Below are positions 24,943-32,623 of a DNA stretch of 64,000 bases, one piece after another (the stretch's first letter is position 1; every line of letters starts with the position of its first letter). A program made the translations under genes and the position numbers. Source of the stretch: an uncultured bacterium (GTDB lineage Bacteria > Bacillota > Clostridia > Oscillospirales > Oscillospiraceae); NCBI GenBank assembly GCA_946548895.1, contig CAMNQF010000003.1:1-64000 (forward strand). Reading direction: 5' to 3'. The notes under the pieces were generated by a model, which searched no databases, was not told where the DNA came from, and was given only the letters and a program-made list of their open reading frames with translations.

Positions 24943-25743
24943 TTAGTAACTCTCTACCGTCACATCCACCTCTTCGGGCAGATCGTCTACCGTACTGGTG
25001 ACGGTGCAGTCCTCCGCCGTCCCCGCCAGGTGGATGCGGTTGGCCTTACACAGCTCCAAAATCGCCAGGAACGTGGCCACCACCTCGGACCGGCTCCGGC
25101 TGGTCTTGAACAGCGCCTTAAACCGGGCCACGCCGAACTGGATGAGCCTGTCCAGAATGGACCGGGCCTTGTCCGCCACCGGGTAGGGCTCCCGGCCCAC
25201 GATGCCCTCGAAGGCCGACGCCAGGGGGGGCAGCTTGCTGTCCGCTCTGGCCAGCACCGAGCGGATGGCGGTCAGAATATCCGCCTTGTCATGGACGTAC
25301 TGATAGGCGTTGTCCGTTTTCACCGGCTCCGGCCGCTTGGGCAGATAGTCCCGGCCGAACTCGTACCGCCCGTTGAGCTCCTCCGTCACGTCCTTGATCT
25401 TCACGTAGGTCTCCTGGGATTTGTGCTCCTCCAGGGCGGCCATCAGCTCTTCCATCTCGCTCATGGCCACCTCGTCGTCGATGGACAGCAGCATTCGGGT
25501 CTTGATATACACCAGGTGGGCCGCCATGGTGACGAACTCGCTGGCCACCTCCAGGTTCAGCTCCTCCCGCTGGGCCATCCAGGCCAGGTACTGGTCCAGC
25601 AGGTCGGAGATCACGATATCCCGGATCTCAATTCTGTTTTTGCTCAACAGGTGGAGGATCAGGTCCAGGGGGCCGTCGAAGTCCTCCATGTCCTCCTGGC
25701 GGGCCTTCACCACCTTGTCCAGATGGTAGATGGGGGCTTCCAT
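24943..25743 (-). CDS. scpA: Segregation and condensation protein A
   Basis: 266 aa kleisin ScpA. The N-terminal SMC-neck-binding region begins with the family's FDGPLDLILHLLSKNRIEI, followed by DIVISDLLDQYLAWM and FVTMAAHLVYIKTRMLL. The C-terminal winged helix (about 190-265) ends in VATFLAILELCKANRI. Start at 25743 (MEAPIYHLDKV) because GGGAGGGG lies six bases before it; a Met six codons upstream is less likely. Followed after 122 bp by scpB. Confidence 0.93.
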   Translation of the reverse strand: MEAPIYHLDKVVKARQEDMEDFDGPLDLILHLLSKNRIEIRDIVISDLLDQYLAWMAQREELNLEVASEFVTMAAHLVYIKTRMLLSIDDEVAMSEMEELMAALEEHKSQETYVKIKDVTEELNGRYEFGRDYLPKRPEPVKTDNAYQYVHDKADILTAIRSVLARADSKLPPLASAFEGIVGREPYPVADKARSILDRLIQFGVARFKALFKTSRSRSEVVATFLAILELCKANRIHLAGTAEDCTVTSTVDDLPEEVDVTVESY

Positions 25744-25821
25744 GGCGCCCCTCCCTTCCATAATAGGGGTATTATAGCAAATTTTTCGTAAAAAAACAAG
25801 GGTGCGTCATTGGCTTGTACA

Positions 25822-26190
25822 CTATAAATCGAAATTTACAGCGGCAATCATAAACTGATATCCACTAATTTTGACCTCAAATGCGGTATCGCCCCACGGC
25901 TGAACCATCAACGCAGTTGGTTTCAGCGCCAAATGGTTCTCATATATCTGTTTGAGCTGTCCACCAGGCACGGTCATGTAGATTTCAACTCCACATCCAA
26001 TATGTGAAAGCTGATTGCCAGGAACATATCCCTCCGTGATACCAAGCAGAACAGAGTTGCCGCAAAGTGACACCCCCACCAAAGGGTCACCACTCTCCCA
26101 AGGCTGCGAAAAATCAATATTCCACCCAACAGCAGCAAATTCCTCTGCTGCCTTATAGGGGTCTATACAAGCAAGAATCGGCCGAATCAT
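25822..26190 (-). CDS. VOC/glyoxalase-like small protein
   Basis: 122 aa, one beta-alpha-beta-beta-beta-like module (MIRPILACIDPYKAAEEFAAVGW, GVSLCGNSVLLGI, HIGCGVEIYMTVPG, GDTAFEVKISGYQFMIAAV in order). The pattern resembles single-domain vicinal oxygen chelate (glyoxalase/bleomycin resistance) proteins. Base composition is visibly lower in GC than scpA and rnc around it, a sign of later acquisition. Substrate unknown; family assignment is moderate. Confidence 0.6.
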   Translation of the reverse strand: MIRPILACIDPYKAAEEFAAVGWNIDFSQPWESGDPLVGVSLCGNSVLLGITEGYVPGNQLSHIGCGVEIYMTVPGGQLKQIYENHLALKPTALMVQPWGDTAFEVKISGYQFMIAAVNFDL

Positions 26191-26236
26191 TTTTACTCTC
26201 TGCCTTTACTCATACATATAAATCCCGATTTATCGT

Positions 26237-26908
26237 TCATCCGTTCAGTCTCTCCAGCGCCGCCTTTGCCGCCATCTGCTCCGCTTCCTTCTTCGTCCGG
26301 CCCGCGCCCGTGCCGATGACCTTGCCGTCCACCGACGCCTCCATCTCAAAGCTGCGGCAGTGGTCCGGGCCGCTCTCCCGCACCAGCGCATAGCTCACCG
26401 CCGCCCCCGGCGTGCGCTGCACCAGCTCCTGAAGGGCGGTCTTGTAGTCCCGGTCTGCGGCCTTCTCCCGCTCCTTGTCCAGGATCAGCGCCCGGATGAT
26501 GGGCCGCACCGCCTCCATTCCCCCGTCCAAGTAGACGGCGGCCAGCATGGCCTCGGTGGCGTCCGCCAAAATGGAGGGCCGCTTCCGGCCCCCGCCCGCG
26601 TCCTCCCCCTTGCCCAATCGGAGATAACGCCCCAGCTCCAGGCTCTGGGCCGCCTCGTGGAGGCTCCCCTCGCACACCAGCGCCGCCCGGGTGCGGGTCA
26701 GCTCCCCCTCGGGCATATCCGGGTGCTTTTTGTACAGGTAGTCCGCCACCACCAGCCCCAGCACCGAGTCCCCCAGAAACTCCAGCCGCTCGTTGCTGGT
26801 CAGCCCCGCCCCCCGGTGCTCGTTGGCATAGGAGCTGTGGGTCATGGCGTGCTCCAGCAGCCCCCGGTCTTTGAAGCGGTAGCCCAGCTTTTCTTCCAGC
26901 TTGTTCAT
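26237..26908 (-). CDS. rnc: Ribonuclease III
   Basis: 223 aa, normal length. Cuts double-stranded RNA during rRNA and mRNA processing. The signature ERLEFLGDSVLGLVVADYL carries the metal-binding acidic residues, and LADATEAMLAAVYLDGG holds the second acidic cluster. The C-terminal dsRNA-binding domain ends with GTGAGRTKKEAEQMAAKAAL. It lies behind acpP, separated by a strong bidirectional terminator. Confidence 0.95.
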   Translation of the reverse strand: MNKLEEKLGYRFKDRGLLEHAMTHSSYANEHRGAGLTSNERLEFLGDSVLGLVVADYLYKKHPDMPEGELTRTRAALVCEGSLHEAAQSLELGRYLRLGKGEDAGGGRKRPSILADATEAMLAAVYLDGGMEAVRPIIRALILDKEREKAADRDYKTALQELVQRTPGAAVSYALVRESGPDHCRSFEMEASVDGKVIGTGAGRTKKEAEQMAAKAALERLNG

Positions 26909-26925
26909 ATATATCCCCCACCACG

Positions 26926-26955
26926 GAAAAAGCCCCGCCTTGGCGGGGCTTTTTC
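26926..26955. terminator. Bidirectional terminator between acpP and rnc
   Basis: Perfect 14-bp stem (26926-26939 with 26942-26955) with a 2-nt loop and A/T tracts built into both ends. Confidence 0.9.
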
Positions 26956-26971
26956 ATCGAAAATTGAGAGC

Positions 26972-27205
26972 TCAGAGGTCCAGGTGCTCCTGCATATACT
27001 TGTACAGGTCGCCCACCGTCACAATGGATTCGATGTCCTCGCTGTCCATCTCCTCCATGCCGAACTCCTCCTCCAGGGCCATGGACAGGTCCATCAGGTC
27101 CACGGAGTCCGCGCCCAGGTCGTCCACAAAGGCGGAGTCGGCAGTGATAGAATCGGGCTCCACACCGAATTGCTCGGCGATCAGTTTGCACAGTTTCTCA
27201 AACAT
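26972..27205 (-). CDS. acpP: Acyl carrier protein
   Basis: 77-aa acidic carrier of fatty acid synthesis. The phosphopantetheine attachment Ser is in DLGADSVDLMDLSMALEEEF. AAAGGAG precedes the start, and a good promoter lies in front of it, independent of plsX. The usual plsX-acpP-rnc order of Firmicutes is kept. Confidence 0.95.
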   Translation of the reverse strand: MFEKLCKLIAEQFGVEPDSITADSAFVDDLGADSVDLMDLSMALEEEFGMEEMDSEDIESIVTVGDLYKYMQEHLDL

Positions 27206-27244
27206 CTTTGAAGCAGCTCCTTTTATGTTGCTATAATCACTTTC

Positions 27245-27273
27245 ATAATAGGGGCTTTGGCCCTGGCTGTCAA
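27245..27273 (-). promoter_or_regulatory. SigA promoter of acpP
   Basis: Minus strand TTGACA (27273-27268), 17-bp spacer, TATTAT (27250-27245). Confidence 0.8.
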
Positions 27274-27301
27274 TAGTATTTTTGACAATTTTTTTCTAAG
27301 A

Positions 27302-28351
27302 TCAGCCCTCATTCCCGTCAGCCGCGGCAGAATGGGCGTTCAGGCGCATATGCTCCACATTTTCCGTAATATCTTCGATGATGGCGGCGCGCTTGAACTC
27401 CACCGCCTGGCGGATGGCGTTCTGGATGGCCCGGCCGTTGGAGGAGCCGTGGGCCTTGATGACCGGCTTGGAAATGCCCACCAGGGCCGTCCCGCCCACC
27501 TCGTTGGAGTCCAGGATCTTTTTGAAGTCCCGCAGGCCGTCTTTCATCAGCAGGGCGGCGATTTTCGTTTTCAGGCTCTTCTTGAACATCTTCTTCATCT
27601 CCCCGGTGAGGAACAGCCCCGCGCCCTCCACCGCCTTGAGGAAGATGTTGCCCGAGTAGCCGTCGGCCACGATCACGTCCACGGCCCCCTGCACCGCCTC
27701 CCGGGCCTCCACGTTGCCCACGAAGTTGATGCGGCCCTCCTCCTTGGCCTTTTGCAGCAGCCGGTACGCCTCCCGCTGGAGGTCCGTCCCCTTGGAGGGC
27801 TCCGCGCCGATGTTCAGCAGGCCCACCTTGGGCTCCGGGCGTCCCAGGACCCGCTCCGCGTAGTAGCTGCCCATGAAGGCGAACTGGAGCAGAAACTCCG
27901 GGGTGCCCTCGGCGGTGGCGCCGCAGTCGATGAGCACCGAGCCGCCCCCGGCCGTGGGCACCACCGGGGCCATGGCCGCCCGGCGGATGCCCTTGATGCG
28001 CTTCACCACGAGCGTGGCCCCGGACAGCAGCGCCCCCGTGGACCCGGCGGACACAAAGGCGTCCCCCTCCCCATTTTTCAGCAGGTTCAGCCCCACCGTC
28101 AGGGAGGAGTCCTTTTTCTCTTTAAAGGCGGTGGCGGGGTTGTCGCACATCTCCACCACCTGGTCGGCGTGGGTGATGGACAGCCCCGCCGGGAGCTCCG
28201 CCACCCCCTCCTTCCGAAGGGCCTCCAGGATGACCTCCCCCCGGCCCACCAGGATGATCTCCACGCCGTACTCTTTCATCGCCTGCAAGGCGCCCTGTAC
28301 CGGGGCCTGGGGGGCGTTGTCCCCTCCCATGGCGTCCACAATGATGCGCAT
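27302..28351 (-). CDS. plsX: Phosphate acyltransferase PlsX
   Basis: 349 aa. Makes acyl-phosphate from acyl-ACP for phospholipid synthesis. Family opening RIIVDAMGGDNAPQAPVQGAL, central GSTGALLSGATLVVKRIKGI, and later VADGYSGNIFLKAVEG. Start at 28351 (MRIIVDAMGG) because AAGGAGG lies six bases before it; a Met six codons upstream overlaps the trmFO stop as ATGA and is the alternative. Confidence 0.94.
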   Translation of the reverse strand: MRIIVDAMGGDNAPQAPVQGALQAMKEYGVEIILVGRGEVILEALRKEGVAELPAGLSITHADQVVEMCDNPATAFKEKKDSSLTVGLNLLKNGEGDAFVSAGSTGALLSGATLVVKRIKGIRRAAMAPVVPTAGGGSVLIDCGATAEGTPEFLLQFAFMGSYYAERVLGRPEPKVGLLNIGAEPSKGTDLQREAYRLLQKAKEEGRINFVGNVEAREAVQGAVDVIVADGYSGNIFLKAVEGAGLFLTGEMKKMFKKSLKTKIAALLMKDGLRDFKKILDSNEVGGTALVGISKPVIKAHGSSNGRAIQNAIRQAVEFKRAAIIEDITENVEHMRLNAHSAAADGNEG

Positions 28352-28365
28352 TTCGCCGTCCTCCT

Positions 28366-29667
28366 TCATAATCTCTCTTTCAGCGCGTCCACAATGTCCA
28401 GCGAACGCCTGGACAGCTCCGCATTTTTATTCCGCTTCCCCTTTACCCGGTGGTCCAGGGGCGGCATGATGCCGAAGTTGATGTTCATGGGCTGGAAATC
28501 GGCCACGCTCTCATTGCTGACATAGGCCGCCAGCGCCCCGATGGCGGTCTTCCGGGGGAAATCCGCCGGATCCCGCCCCAGCAGGCGGCGGGCCAGCTCC
28601 ACCCCCGCCAGGAAGCCGGAGGCGGTGGACTCCACATAGCCCTCCACCCCGGTGATCTGCCCGGCAAAGACGATCCGCTCATTGCCCCGCACCCGGTAAT
28701 AGCGGTCCAGCAGCCTGGGCGAGTTGAGGTAGGTGTTGCGGTGCATCACCCCGTAGCGCACATATTCCGCCTGCCGCAGCGCCGGGATCATGGAGAACAC
28801 CCGCTTCTGCTCCCCCCATTTCAAATGGGTCTGGAAGCCCACCAGGTTGTACAGCGTGCCCTGGGCGTTGTCCCGGCGGAGCTGCACCACGGCGTAGGGC
28901 TCCCGCCCGGTCTTGGGGTCGGGCAGGCCCTTGGGCTTCAGCGGCCCGAAGGCCAGGGTCTGCGCCCCCCGCCGTGCCATGACCTCCACCGGCATACAGC
29001 CCTCAAACACGTTCTTGTCCTCAAAGCCGTGGACCTCCGCCTCCTGGGCGGCGCACAGCTCCCGCCAGAAGGCCAGGTACTCCTCCTCGGACAGGGCGCA
29101 GTTGATGTAGTCCGCCGTCCCCCGACCGTAGCGGGAGGCAAACCAGGCGTGGTCCATGTCGATGCTGTCAAAGGTGACGATGGGGGCCGCCGCGTCGAAA
29201 AAGTTCAGATAGCTGCCCGCCGGGAACAGCCCGGCGATGGCTTCGGACAGGGCGTCCGAGGTCAGCGGGCCGGAGGCCACCACCACCTCCCCCTCGGGGA
29301 TGGACGCGGCCTCCCCCTCCACTATGGTGATGCCGGGGTGGCTTCGGACGGCGGCGGTGACGGCGGCGGAAAACCCCTCCCGGTCCACCGCCAGGGCGCC
29401 CCCCGCCTCCACCCGGGTCTGGTCAGCGCAGCGCAGGATCAGCGACCCGCACCGCCGAAGCTCCTCCTTCAGCAGGCCCGCGGCGTTCTCCAGCTGGTCG
29501 GAGCGCAGGGAGTTGGAGCACACCAGCTCGGCAAAGCCGGGGCTGTGGTGGGCGGGGGTCATTTTTTGGGGCTTCATCTCCATCAGCGTGACGGGAATCC
29601 CCCGCCGGGCCAGCTGCCAGGCGGCCTCGCACCCGGCCAGCCCCGCCCCAATGACAGTTACAGGCAT
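28366..29667 (-). CDS. trmFO: tRNA (uracil-54-C5)-methyltransferase, folate-dependent
   Basis: 433 aa. FAD enzyme that uses methylenetetrahydrofolate to make m5U54 in tRNA. FAD motif VIGAGLAGCEAAWQLARRGI, then the signature AELVCSNSLRSDQLENAAGLLKEE (Cys in CSNS), and GYVESTASGFLAGVELAR. The conserved C-terminal MNINFGIMPPLD is present. Start placed at 29667, eight bases after AAAGGA; a Met two codons upstream is possible. Confidence 0.93.
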   Translation of the reverse strand: MPVTVIGAGLAGCEAAWQLARRGIPVTLMEMKPQKMTPAHHSPGFAELVCSNSLRSDQLENAAGLLKEELRRCGSLILRCADQTRVEAGGALAVDREGFSAAVTAAVRSHPGITIVEGEAASIPEGEVVVASGPLTSDALSEAIAGLFPAGSYLNFFDAAAPIVTFDSIDMDHAWFASRYGRGTADYINCALSEEEYLAFWRELCAAQEAEVHGFEDKNVFEGCMPVEVMARRGAQTLAFGPLKPKGLPDPKTGREPYAVVQLRRDNAQGTLYNLVGFQTHLKWGEQKRVFSMIPALRQAEYVRYGVMHRNTYLNSPRLLDRYYRVRGNERIVFAGQITGVEGYVESTASGFLAGVELARRLLGRDPADFPRKTAIGALAAYVSNESVADFQPMNINFGIMPPLDHRVKGKRNKNAELSRRSLDIVDALKERL

Positions 29668-29679
29668 GGGCATCGTCCT

Positions 29680-29886
29680 TTACTTTGGCGTATCTGTGCG
29701 GCCCACCAGATAGTCGATGGACACATCGTAGAAGTCGGCAAGGGCAATCAAGGCATTGATGGTTGGTTCGGTTTGTTCTTTTTCATAATACTGATATCCC
29801 CGAATTTTAACACCCATCAAATCCGCTAACTGCTGTTGTGGAACTTTCCGTTCCTTCCGCAATAATTTCATGCGCTCGCCGTACAT
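29680..29886 (-). CDS. Small XRE-family (Cro/C1) repressor
   Basis: 68 aa, just one helix-turn-helix domain: QQQLADLMGVKIRGYQYYEK and the closing ADFYDVSIDYLVGRTD common in Firmicutes XRE proteins. It is divergent from the 29974-30225 gene, and a perfect inverted repeat lies between them (29917-29947). A TATAAT-like -10 (29932-29927) on the minus strand falls inside that repeat, so it probably represses itself and its neighbour. Confidence 0.85.
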   Translation of the reverse strand: MYGERMKLLRKERKVPQQQLADLMGVKIRGYQYYEKEQTEPTINALIALADFYDVSIDYLVGRTDTPK

Positions 29887-29902
29887 TTTTTACTTCCCCC
29901 TC

Positions 29903-29947
29903 TTGACACGACACACTTTTGCGTGTATTATATAGATACACGCAAAA
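29903..29947 (+). promoter_or_regulatory. Promoter with 12-bp inverted-repeat operator (XRE control region)
   Basis: Plus strand TTGACA (29903-29908), 17-bp spacer, TATTAT (29926-29931). The repeat TTTTGCGTGTAT (29917-29928) and its exact complement ATACACGCAAAA (29936-29947), 7 bp apart, cover the -10 and start point. A repressor bound here would block both divergent genes. Confidence 0.8.
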
Positions 29948-29973
29948 AGATGTCGTATTTGGAGTTGATACTT

Positions 29974-30225
29974 ATGACAGACGCAATGGAAGTCCTTTAC
30001 GCTTACGCCCAGGATTACCTGCTCCGTTCCCTGCTGGAGCGGGAGCCGGACTATGCCGACGCGCTCCGCCACGCCGACCAGCAGGAGCGGTCCCTCCGGG
30101 CCCTGTTGGGCGCAGACGAGGAGCGTCTGGACGCTCTGCTGGATGAGCGGAGCGGCTTGGATTTTCATCGGGGCCAGGCCCTCTTCCGCGCCGGATTCCA
30201 AATCGCCATGGAGCTGTCCCGCTGA
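29974..30225 (+). CDS. Small hypothetical protein (DUF6809-like)
   Basis: 83 aa, soluble, helical and acidic (AYAQDYLLRSLLEREPDYAD; ERLDALLDERSGLDFHRGQALFRAGFQIAMELSR in parts). The end resembles DUF6809-type proteins that often accompany XRE regulators in Clostridia, but this is from memory. The start at 29974 is used because the open frame's earlier ATGs lie inside the promoter or upstream of the expected transcript start; GGAG lies nine bases before. Likely under control of the divergent XRE protein. Function unknown. Confidence 0.6.
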   Translation: MTDAMEVLYAYAQDYLLRSLLEREPDYADALRHADQQERSLRALLGADEERLDALLDERSGLDFHRGQALFRAGFQIAMELSR

Positions 30226-30226
30226 C

Positions 30227-32614
30227 CTACTCCGCCGTCTTTTTCGTGGTCTTTTTGGCCGTTTCCGTCTTTTTCGCGGCGGTCTTCTTGGCGGCTGTGG
30301 TTTTTTTCGCCGCTGTGGTCTTGGCGGTGGACGCCGTCTTTTTCGCCGCTGTGGTCTTGGCGGTGGACGCCGTCTTTTTCGCCGCCGTGGTCTTGGCAGT
30401 GGACGCCGTCTTTTTCGCCGCGGGCTTCTTCTCCTCCGCCTGCCCGCCTTCGCCCTGGGCGGCGGTGTCCGCTTTCTTCTTGAAGCCGCCCCGCTTGTCC
30501 TCCGGCAGGAAATTGGAGCACGCCGGGTTGATGCAGAAGGGCCGCTTGAACCCCCGCCCGGACAGCTTGAACATGGTCTGGCCGCACACCGGGCAGTCGT
30601 CCTTCACCGGCACGTCCCAGGTCATGAAGTCGCAGCGCTTCTCTTCCACCTTGCTGTTCAGGTGCTCGCAGCAATAATAGGTATACTGCTTATTGGTCTT
30701 TTTGCTCACGCCGGTGCGCTTCACCAGACGGCCCCCGCACTTGGGGCACCGCCCGGGCATCTCCACCACCAGCGGTTTGGTAAAGGTGCACTCCGGCCAG
30801 CCGGGGCAGGCCAAAAACCGCCCGAACCGGCCCATTTTTACCACCATCTTCCGGCCGCACAGGTCGCACACCTCGTCCGACTCCTCGTCGGGCACCTTGA
30901 TGCGCTCGCCGTCCAGCTCGGATTCCGCCTTCTTCAGCTCCGCGTCAAAGCCGCTGTAGAACTCGCCCAGCACCTGCTTCCACGCCACCTCGCCGGCCTC
31001 CACCTTGTCCAGACGGCTCTCCATCTGGGCGGTGAAGTCGGCGTCCACAATATCGGGGAACTTCTCCTTCATCAGCCCCGTGACCACCTCGCCCAGGGGG
31101 GTGGGGCGCAGGTATTTGCCCTCCTTCACCACGTACTGCCGGTCGGTGATGGTAGAAATGGTGGGGGCGTAGGTGGACGGGCGGCCCACCCCCTTCTCCT
31201 CCAGCGCCTTAATGAGGGTGGCCTCGGTGAACCGGGCGGGGGGCTGGGTGAAATGCTGGCCGGGGGTTAAGCCGTCCAGCTTCAGCGGCTCCCCCTCCTT
31301 CAGGTCGGGCAGCGGCGACTGGGGGACCTCCTCATCCTCGTCCCGGCTCTCCTCGTAAACCGCTGTAAAGCCGCTGAACTTCACGGCGGAATGGCTGGCC
31401 CGGAAGCGGTAGCCCGCCGACTCCGCCTCAATGGTGACGCTGTCGTACACCGCCCCCGCCATCTGGCAGGCCAGAAACCGGCTCCAGATCAGCTTGTACA
31501 GGCGGTACTGGTCGGCGGTGAGGCTCTTTTTCAAGTCCTCCGGGGTGAGGTTCACGTCGGAGGGCCGGATGGCCTCGTGGGCGTCCTGGGCGCTGCCTTT
31601 GGACTTGAAACGCCGGGTCTTTTCCGGGTAATACTGCTTGCCATAACGGCTCTGGATGAAGGTCTTGGCCGCCGCCAGGGCCTCCTCCGACAGGCGCAGG
31701 GAGTCGGTACGCATATAGGTGATGAGGCCCACGGTGCCCACGCCCTGGATGTCCACCCCCTCGTACAGCTGCTGGGCGATGGACATGGTGCGCTTGGGGA
31801 TCATGTTCAGCTTGCGGGACGCCTCCTGCTGGAGGGTGGAGGTGGTGAAGGGGGGCGCGGGGCTGCGGTGCTTATCCTGCCGCTTCACCCCGGTTACCGT
31901 AAAAGGAGACCCCTTTACAGCGCTTACCACCTCCTGGACCTGCTCCTCGCTGGTGAGCTCCATCCGCTTTTCGCGGCCGTAGAACTCCGCCTGGAACCCC
32001 CCCACATTGGGGGCGACGCGGGACAGGCCGGCGGCGATGGACCAGTACTCCTGGGGGGTAAAGGCGCGGATCTCCTCCTCCCGCTCCACCGCGATCCGGG
32101 TGGCCACCGACTGCACCCGCCCGGCGGACAGCCCCCGGCGGATCTTCTTCCACAGCAGAGGCGAGAGCTGGTAGCCCACGATGCGGTCCAGCACCCGCCG
32201 GGCCTGCTGGGCGTCCACCAGGTCCTGGTCGATGCCGCGGGGATGGGCGATGGACTCCTTTACCACCTTCTGGGTGATCTCGTTGAACGTCACCCGGCAG
32301 GTCTTTTCCTTGGGCACGCCCAGCACGTTTTGGAGGTGCCAGGAAATGGCCTCCCCCTCCCGGTCCGGGTCGGTGGCCAGGTAGACCTTTTCGCTGGCCT
32401 TGGCGGACTTGCGCAGGTCCTTAATCACGTCCGCCTTGTCCTTGATGTTCAGGTACTCCGGCTCGAAGGTGGCCACATCCACCCCCAGGGTGCTCTTGGG
32501 CAGGTCCCGGATGTGGCCCATGGAGGCCTTCACCTCAAAGCCGGGGCCCAGGTACTTCCCGATGGTTTTCGCCTTTGCCGGCGACTCCACAATGACCAAA
32601 TTTGTCTTTGCCAT
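30227..32614 (-). CDS. topA: DNA topoisomerase I with histone-like Lys/Ala tail
   Basis: 795 aa. Type IA topoisomerase that relaxes negative supercoils. Toprim domain at the N terminus (LVIVESPAKAKTIGKYLG; DPDREGEAISWHL), catalytic Tyr in GLITYMRTDSLRLS (about residue 300), DAHEAIRPSD and GRPSTYAPTI. Three C-terminal zinc ribbons follow (CDLCGRKM..., CPKCGGRL..., CPVCGQTM...). The last about 75 residues are repeats of AAKKTASTAKTT and AKKT, a disordered basic tail like histone H1. Start at 32614 (MAKTNLVIV); a TTG three codons upstream, adjoining the dprA stop, is an alternative. Confidence 0.95.
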   Translation of the reverse strand: MAKTNLVIVESPAKAKTIGKYLGPGFEVKASMGHIRDLPKSTLGVDVATFEPEYLNIKDKADVIKDLRKSAKASEKVYLATDPDREGEAISWHLQNVLGVPKEKTCRVTFNEITQKVVKESIAHPRGIDQDLVDAQQARRVLDRIVGYQLSPLLWKKIRRGLSAGRVQSVATRIAVEREEEIRAFTPQEYWSIAAGLSRVAPNVGGFQAEFYGREKRMELTSEEQVQEVVSAVKGSPFTVTGVKRQDKHRSPAPPFTTSTLQQEASRKLNMIPKRTMSIAQQLYEGVDIQGVGTVGLITYMRTDSLRLSEEALAAAKTFIQSRYGKQYYPEKTRRFKSKGSAQDAHEAIRPSDVNLTPEDLKKSLTADQYRLYKLIWSRFLACQMAGAVYDSVTIEAESAGYRFRASHSAVKFSGFTAVYEESRDEDEEVPQSPLPDLKEGEPLKLDGLTPGQHFTQPPARFTEATLIKALEEKGVGRPSTYAPTISTITDRQYVVKEGKYLRPTPLGEVVTGLMKEKFPDIVDADFTAQMESRLDKVEAGEVAWKQVLGEFYSGFDAELKKAESELDGERIKVPDEESDEVCDLCGRKMVVKMGRFGRFLACPGWPECTFTKPLVVEMPGRCPKCGGRLVKRTGVSKKTNKQYTYYCCEHLNSKVEEKRCDFMTWDVPVKDDCPVCGQTMFKLSGRGFKRPFCINPACSNFLPEDKRGGFKKKADTAAQGEGGQAEEKKPAAKKTASTAKTTAAKKTASTAKTTAAKKTASTAKTTAAKKTTAAKKTAAKKTETAKKTTKKTAE
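30303..30410. repeat. Three 36-bp tandem repeats inside topA
   Basis: Copies at 30303-30338, 30339-30374 and 30375-30410. The first two are identical; the third has two substitutions. Each encodes 12 residues of the type AAKKTASTAKTT in the topA tail. Copy number is likely to vary between strains by slippage. Confidence 0.9.
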
Positions 32615-32623
32615 TCTATTCAA

